Assembly (NCBI RefSeq): GCF_003665155.1 | Contig: NZ_RCFQ01000017.1 | Coordinates: 1-59,291 of the forward strand | DNA from: Mariprofundus sp. EBB-1 | GTDB taxonomy: Bacteria > Pseudomonadota > Zetaproteobacteria > Mariprofundales > Mariprofundaceae | Direction: 5' to 3' | DNA length: 59,291 nucleotides | In this document: one piece after another, positions 54,652 to 59,291 of the stretch | Position numbering within the stretch: position 1 is the stretch's first letter | How the letters are laid out: each line of letters begins with the position of its first letter | Notes under the pieces: generated by a model | Database searches by the model: none | Seen by the model: the letters and a program-made list of their open reading frames with translations, nothing else | What the model was told of the DNA's origin: nothing | Program-made: the position numbers and the translations under genes

Positions 54652-55280
54652 CGGTTTTACTAAAAATATACATGCAGCAGCCTGATAATAATGCGTCTGG
54701 GTACAACATGCGCTATGAATCATTAAAACGCTTATATATCAGCATGTTAAATTGATTTATAAAGAAATATTCGTAATAAATAATCTAACACGCTTGTAAT
54801 AAATGATAAATCCAGCATTTGAAGCCATATATTGACCTGAGAGCTCTTGCATCATGATTCGCAGACCAAGACACCAGAAGGGCACCAATATCGCTGTGAC
54901 GTTTGTTATATAAGGTCATTTTTGAGCGCGCTATGAATAAAGGATTGCATTGAACCGTTTGTTGGTTGTTCAACAAAATAATACAACCGCAGTGTGCTCT
55001 AACAAAAGAACCAACACGGTGATTTGTTGGTTCTTTTTTATCTGTTGGTTCTTGTTGGATTATCACAAAAGAAACCAACATCAATGCCGGTCAATAAAGA
55101 ACCAACTTTGAGGCGTTGCATTTATTTCTATAAAAGACATAGAGTGCATATTCCTTGCCATATCAAACTTATTCATTACAATATAAACCAACAAATGAAC
55201 CAACTATCATTTTAACACTGATTTGTTGGTTCTTTTTAGATAAATACAATTATTAAAAGAACCAACAATGAGGCTTTCTG
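54652..55280. other. Intergenic regulatory region with GAACCAAC motif array
   Basis: 629 bases. The first 300 have nothing recognisable. From about 54961 on, the motif array described separately dominates. No ORF is supported. Confidence 0.6.
54961..55266. promoter_or_regulatory. Array of GAACCAAC sites upstream of the arm-domain protein
   Basis: The 8-mer GAACCAAC occurs exactly at 55008, 55099, 55197 and 55259 on the plus strand, and as GTTGGTTC at 55026, 55044 and 55225. Near-matches lie at 54961, 55072 and 55185. Seven exact copies in 259 bases, where chance predicts about 0.01 for a region this size, show strong selection. Two pairs face each other and can form hairpins (55005-55037 and 55197-55232). 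Blocks TGATTTGTTGGTTCTTTTT (55020, 55219) and AAAGAACCAACNNTGAGGC (55097, 55257) repeat directly. Confidence 0.85.
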
Positions 55281-55943
55281 ATGGCGCTTTCTGAATCTGA
55301 AATTAGTGAAACCAAAGTACCTTTTGGCAGGAATCAATTTAAGGTCAGTGATGGTGGCGGTCTCTATCTTTTAGTGAAATCATCTGGTCGATATTGGAAG
55401 CTTGCTTATCGATTTGATGGCAAACAGAAGACGCTGGCGTTCGGGGTTTATCCATCGGTAAGTCTCGATGAAGCGCGCCTGAAACGCGAGGAAGCCAAAG
55501 CACTGCTAGCTCAAAATATTGATCCTGGATTGATTAAGAAAAAAGAGAAACTGGAACGAAAAATTGCTGTACAACAGAACACGACAACTACACATCAACA
55601 ACCGCATGTGCATGAAGCCCGTCCTGTTCCAAATCGACAGCCTGTAGTTCTGGATCAGGCTGAGCAGAAGAAGTTGGAACTGCGTCGTCTGGCGATTCTG
55701 AAAGCTATTGCTGAGAGCAACTCATATGCGATCAAAGAATGTGCTCTGCATCAGCAACTCGAAGAACATGGGTTTAGAATTTCATTTGATCGACTAAGAA
55801 CAGATATCGCATGGTTATATGAACAACAGGCCGTGCATATTGAAAATGTCGATCAATGGCTTGTGCAATTAACACAGCCCGGTCTGGATGTTGTACATGG
55901 GCGCATGTGGATTCCCGGCATTCAACATTCTGCACTGGAGTAG
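55281..55943 (+). CDS. Fusion of integrase arm-type DNA-binding domain (DUF4102) and VpaChn25_0724-like domain
   Basis: 220 residues. Residues 1-95 match the N-terminal DUF4102 arm-binding domain of P4-type integrases (LSESEISETKVP, DGGGLYLLVKSSGRYWKLAYRFDGKQKTLAFGVYPSVSLDEAR). The catalytic tyrosine-recombinase part is absent. After a Gln/His/Pro-rich linker (about 100-125), residues 128-220 resemble the VpaChn25_0724 family of Mu-like phages (LAILKAIAESNSYAIKECALHQQLEEHGF, then LTQPGLDVVHGRMWIPGI). A GAGG site is eight bases upstream. It is likely a DNA-binding regulator, perhaps of its own array. Confidence 0.7.
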   Translation: MALSESEISETKVPFGRNQFKVSDGGGLYLLVKSSGRYWKLAYRFDGKQKTLAFGVYPSVSLDEARLKREEAKALLAQNIDPGLIKKKEKLERKIAVQQNTTTTHQQPHVHEARPVPNRQPVVLDQAEQKKLELRRLAILKAIAESNSYAIKECALHQQLEEHGFRISFDRLRTDIAWLYEQQAVHIENVDQWLVQLTQPGLDVVHGRMWIPGIQHSALE

Positions 55944-56191
55944 TTATCTGATTATAATGTTCTGTTTAATTCATCGTAGTATTATGGTGATGGTTACATA
56001 AGATTGGATTCCTTCATTTAGTTTCAGAATAGAGGTGATGTAGAATGCTCTCTGCTCATTTATTTTCGTTTAAGCGGGTGATCAGTGTAATAATGCATTG
56101 TAGGGCGATATTCACATGAGAGCTTAATCGCCTCAGCACAATAATATATAACGTCGCATAATGGATATTATGTAAAGTATGGAGTTATCAG

Positions 56192-56983
56192 GTGCCAGAT
56201 AGAATTAAAGGTAAGGATAATTATTACGAAAAACTATATGCCCTTATGGAGGTTTTACGTAAGGAGTGTCCATGGGATAAAGAGCAAACCCTGCTCTCCC
56301 TGCGACGTTACACACTTGAAGAAGTACACGAAGTGATTGAAGCGATTGAACTGGCCGACTCTGATGACAATTGGCAACCGCTTAAGTCTGAATTGGGAGA
56401 TCTATTAATTCAGGTGCTGTTTTATGCTCGCATTGCAGAAGAAGCTGAGAAGTTCGACTTTGCCGATGTTATCGATACTTTAATCGATAAAATGATTTAT
56501 AGGCATCCACATGTCTTTGAAGATGCAAAACCTGATGATCTGACGGATCAATGGGATAGCCTTAAGGAAGCCGAACATGCAGATCGTAAAAGCCTGATGG
56601 ATGAAATCCCTCCTCTGCCTGCGCTGAAATACGCTCAAAAACAACAGCAACGTGCAGCACGTGTTGGGTTTGACTGGTCTGAAGCGAAAGATGTAATGAC
56701 GAAAATGCGTGAAGAGCTCGATGAACTCGAACATGAAGTTGTGAATCAGAATGACATCCGGCGTATTGAAGATGAGTTCGGTGATGTGTTGTTTACGTTG
56801 GCCAATCTTGCACGCAAACTCGATCTCGACGCCGAGTTATGCTTGATGCAAACCAACCGTAAGTTTGCGTCTCGATTCAGAGGTATGGAAAAACTGGCCG
56901 ATTCTCGTGGTGATTCATTAGCGAATATGGACCTGGATACAATGGAAACATTGTATGAAGAAGTTAAAGCTAGCATGCAATAA
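56192..56983 (+). CDS. mazG: Nucleoside triphosphate pyrophosphohydrolase MazG
   Basis: 263 residues from a GTG with GGAG eight bases upstream. Two MazG domains: ECPWDKEQTLLSLRRYTLEEVHEVIEAIE near 32-59 with SELGDLLIQVLFYARIAEE, and a second with EELDELEHEV and EDEFGDVLFTLANLARKLDLD. The EExxE-type acidic ligands are present. It hydrolyses NTPs to NMP and pyrophosphate and affects ppGpp levels in other bacteria. Monocistronic or leading into the next genes. Confidence 0.95.
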   Translation: MPDRIKGKDNYYEKLYALMEVLRKECPWDKEQTLLSLRRYTLEEVHEVIEAIELADSDDNWQPLKSELGDLLIQVLFYARIAEEAEKFDFADVIDTLIDKMIYRHPHVFEDAKPDDLTDQWDSLKEAEHADRKSLMDEIPPLPALKYAQKQQQRAARVGFDWSEAKDVMTKMREELDELEHEVVNQNDIRRIEDEFGDVLFTLANLARKLDLDAELCLMQTNRKFASRFRGMEKLADSRGDSLANMDLDTMETLYEEVKASMQ

Positions 56984-57052
56984 AATACATCTAAAACAAT
57001 TTATTACTAAATATAAACAAATAGTTACACGCTATATATAAGGGATGACATC

Positions 57053-57361
57053 ATGGCAAGCAAAGACGGAAACAACAGTGATACACTACAGGAGTTACAA
57101 GTTCAGGTGCCTGAAGATGTACAGCGTGGCACGTACGCCAATCATTTCATTTCCAGCCATACACCTGAGGAATTCATTCTTGATTTTATTCTTACCAGCC
57201 CCCCTGCCGCTGTTGTGAACGCGCGTGTTGTGGTCACGCCCGCTCATGCAAAACGCATTGCTGCTGCACTGCTTGAAAATGTTTCGCGTTATGAGGCGGT
57301 GTTTGGAGAAATATCTACTGTAACACCTATTACAAAACCGGATCAGGAATTGACACATTAG
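57053..57361 (+). CDS. DUF3467 family protein
   Basis: 102 residues. The pattern QVPEDVQRGTYANHFISSHTPEEFILDFILTSPPAA then VVVTPAHAKRIAAALLENVSRYEAVFGEI matches DUF3467, a conserved small protein without known role. Starts behind AAGGGATG-type site. Complete. Confidence 0.85.
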   Translation: MASKDGNNSDTLQELQVQVPEDVQRGTYANHFISSHTPEEFILDFILTSPPAAVVNARVVVTPAHAKRIAAALLENVSRYEAVFGEISTVTPITKPDQELTH

Positions 57362-57427
57362 TGAAATATTTGAAGGAAGTAATGATTGCTGCTTTACCTG
57401 CGTCAGTCAGCAGTGATACTTAAGCAC

Positions 57428-57997
57428 ATGAAGTGGACAATTTCTAATCAGTTAACCTTGGGGCGCGTTGTGCTTATCCCTGTGTTAATCGCCGTGTTTT
57501 ATCTGGCAACGCCATTGGCTTACTGGGTATCAGCGATTGTCTTCTCATTGGCTGCGTTTACGGATTGGTTAGATGGTTATCTTGCTCGCACGCGTGGTGA
57601 AGAAACGGCCTTCGGTAAGTTTCTTGATCCCGTTGCTGATAAATTATTGGTTGCAACAGCCCTGGTGATGCTGGTCTCTGCAGATATGGCTCCTGCTATT
57701 CTAGCAGTGATCATCATTGGTCGTGAAATTACGATTGGAGCTCTGCGTGAATGGCTTGCTCAGAGAGCCTCTGTGATTGTACATGTATCGCAAATGGCTA
57801 AGTGGAAAACAGCCATTCAGATGTTAGCGATTGTACTGTTACTACTACACGTTGATGTGATGGGATTCTCCATGCATGAAACGGGTCTGGTGTTATTATG
57901 GTTGGCGGCTGTGCTTACCCTCTGGTCCGGTTATGAATACATTCGTGATGCATGGCCTGAATTAAAAGAAGGTTCGATAGACTCCTCTTCTAAATAA
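57428..57997 (+). CDS. pgsA: CDP-diacylglycerol--glycerol-3-phosphate 3-phosphatidyltransferase
   Basis: 189 residues from the ATG at 57428, which gives the usual PgsA start MKWTISNQLTLGRV. The CDP-alcohol phosphotransferase motif is complete: DGYLAR, then GKFLDPVADK with the conserved aspartates. It has about five membrane segments. It makes phosphatidylglycerophosphate, the substrate of the pgpA product also in this window. The upstream TTG at 57386 is less likely. Confidence 0.94.
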   Translation: MKWTISNQLTLGRVVLIPVLIAVFYLATPLAYWVSAIVFSLAAFTDWLDGYLARTRGEETAFGKFLDPVADKLLVATALVMLVSADMAPAILAVIIIGREITIGALREWLAQRASVIVHVSQMAKWKTAIQMLAIVLLLLHVDVMGFSMHETGLVLLWLAAVLTLWSGYEYIRDAWPELKEGSIDSSSK

Positions 57998-58044
57998 GGT
58001 TCACGGTCAGAAAGCTCCAACAGGGAAATCAGTAATAAGCAGAA

Positions 58045-59226
58045 CTACAATCGCGACTGAATTAGTTTTTCAATCTCTTTTGGTGTCAATGTGATCGGAT
58101 TACCTGCCATACTTCCACCACTGATATTGGCTATAATTTTAGGTATATCTGATGCTGTAACACCATACGGTGAAAGCCTTGGCATCTTCAATGTGTCACT
58201 CCAGGACTTGAGCAGATCCAACAAAGCCTGAAGTGCAGTTTGATCATCTAATCCAACTTGCGATGTCATTAGGCGCCCTATCTGGGCATATTTTTTCAAT
58301 GCTGTGTTATCCTGCTCACGCTGCATCATGGCGTTGATATTCGTTCGTGTAGCTTCATATAATAGACTACCGCAAACCACGCCATGCGGTATGGGAAAAT
58401 AGGCTCCCAATGGCGATGCAAGACCATGCACGGAACCAAGTCCTGCGTTGGCCAACGTTACACCTGATATGGAAGATGCATAGAGCATTGATGCACGCGC
58501 TTCTATATTTTCGCCATGCTGTACCGCATTGAGCAAACCTTTACGAATGTGCTGCAATCCACTCAGGGCAAGTGCATCGGTCATCGGATTCGCATTTCTT
58601 GATACAAACGATTCCAGTAATTGTGTGAACGCATCCATGCCGCAGGCAGCAGTTACAGCAGCCGGGCAATTAAGCGTTAATTCAGGATCAAGAATAATAT
58701 GTTTCGGGACCAGATCTTCATGACGAAATGACTTTTTATAACCATCTTCGGCTACCTCAGATAGCACGGCATTCTTACTTGTTTCACCACCGGTACCAGC
58801 CGTCGTAGGCAGTGCAATAAAAGGTGTAGAAGGGCCGGTATATGTTTTTCCACGCCCTACTCCTTCCAGGTATTCCATCACTGAATCGCCACTGGGCAAC
58901 AGACCTGCAATTGCCTTAGCTGCATCAACAGTGCTACCGCCACCAATTGCAATCACACAAGCCGGTGAAAAAGCATGGTGATTGCTGACTGCAGCATCGA
59001 CGAGTGCTGGCGATGGTTCGTTTTCCACCTTGATACGACGAACATCACAATCAGCTTGCAAAGAAAATAGTATCTCCTGGCAATATTCAGAAGAATCAAA
59101 GGATGAAGCACCGGTTACCAGTAATATTTTTTTTCCATATTGCATGGAAATACCGGGCAGGATATGTCGTTTTCCTACACCAAAATGGATGTGTGGTGTA
59201 GAAGCCATAAAGAAGGAATCAATCAT
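58045..59226 (-). CDS. Iron-containing alcohol dehydrogenase family protein
   Basis: Group III (iron-type) alcohol dehydrogenase of about 394 residues. The NAD-binding glycine motif is AIGGGSTVDAAKAIAGLL, and PTTAGTGGETSKNAVL follows. The metal region has GMDAFTQLLESFVS and GSVHGLASPLGAYFPIPHGVVCG with the His ligands. The substrate is not determined; butanol-, lactaldehyde- or propanediol-type enzymes belong here. The start is uncertain (ATG at 59226, ATG at 59208 or TTG at 59262); none has a good site. The gene is complete at its 3' end. Confidence 0.85.
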   Translation of the reverse strand: MIDSFFMASTPHIHFGVGKRHILPGISMQYGKKILLVTGASSFDSSEYCQEILFSLQADCDVRRIKVENEPSPALVDAAVSNHHAFSPACVIAIGGGSTVDAAKAIAGLLPSGDSVMEYLEGVGRGKTYTGPSTPFIALPTTAGTGGETSKNAVLSEVAEDGYKKSFRHEDLVPKHIILDPELTLNCPAAVTAACGMDAFTQLLESFVSRNANPMTDALALSGLQHIRKGLLNAVQHGENIEARASMLYASSISGVTLANAGLGSVHGLASPLGAYFPIPHGVVCGSLLYEATRTNINAMMQREQDNTALKKYAQIGRLMTSQVGLDDQTALQALLDLLKSWSDTLKMPRLSPYGVTASDIPKIIANISGGSMAGNPITLTPKEIEKLIQSRL

Positions 59227-59291
59227 TTTTGAAATATAACATTCTCGCTTCCCAGAGACCAATGTCAGAAGGTTAAAAAAGTGATTTTTTT

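Noticed and set aside
54961-55266. CRISPR or iteron plasmid origin
   Set aside because: The motif copies are irregularly spaced and in both orientations, and no cas or replication gene is near; a regulatory array fits better.
56054-56128. 24-codon ORF after AGAGGTG at 56045
   Set aside because: Good spacing but too short, with ordinary AT-rich content and no link to the following gene.

Overview
The window reads as ordinary chromosome of a free-living Gram-negative proteobacterium. It carries lipid A kinase (lpxK), a DUF4124-like envelope protein, OmpA lipoprotein, a type IV pilus block, RF2 with programmed frameshift, HrpB, Hsp15, ArfB and c-type cytochromes. Base composition is moderate and fairly even. 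I cannot fix the genus. Multihaem cytochromes, arsenic methylation genes and a GAK-type operon would suit a Zetaproteobacterium or environmental Gammaproteobacterium; this is inference. No tRNA, rRNA, CRISPR array or insertion sequence was recognised.

Layout. 1-11 kb: a VF530-like protein, hrpB, a U32 protein, a GST, a spermidine-synthase-like protein, YggU, MYG1, arfB and a DnaQ-type exonuclease, separated by copies of a short dispersed repeat. 11-20.5 kb: glutaredoxin-like protein, Hsp15, prfB, a DEAD-box helicase with its start region in a hairpin, homoserine kinase, an OmpA lipoprotein, a fatty acid hydroxylase family protein, a BFD-like protein and an AI-2E family permease. 20.5-28.8 kb: aroE-pilB-pilC and pilS-pilR-pilD-coaE, i.e. 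the pilus motor, platform, regulators and prepilin peptidase. 29-34.8 kb: a PAS-PAS-GGDEF diguanylate cyclase behind a leader ORF, typA, map, sixA and a pentapeptide-repeat protein.

34.9-47 kb is the most unusual part. An arsenic operon (arsS, peroxiredoxin-like, arsM) is followed by a tightly overlapping six-gene operon: PhoU-like/APH kinase, ATP-grasp enzyme, HprK-related kinase, histidine phosphatase, metallophosphoesterase and amphi-Trp protein. This is an enlarged version of the GAK (Grasp, Amphi-Trp, Kinase) arrangement, whose substrate I do not know. Directly after it come two exported proteins built from NPCNPC repeats, one fused to a monohaem cytochrome c, with a response regulator between them and a pentahaem cytochrome after.

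47-59.3 kb: rsmB, thiL, pgpA and a CinA-type amidase. A 1-kb gene-free stretch then holds DnaA-box-like sites and, on the minus strand, a structured RNA resembling 6S RNA. It is followed by a PepSY-like membrane protein, lpxK and two small unknown proteins. A regulatory region with seven exact copies of an 8-bp motif precedes a two-domain DNA-binding protein (integrase arm domain plus a phage VpaChn25_0724-like domain, no recombinase domain). The window ends with mazG, a DUF3467 protein, pgsA and an iron-type alcohol dehydrogenase.
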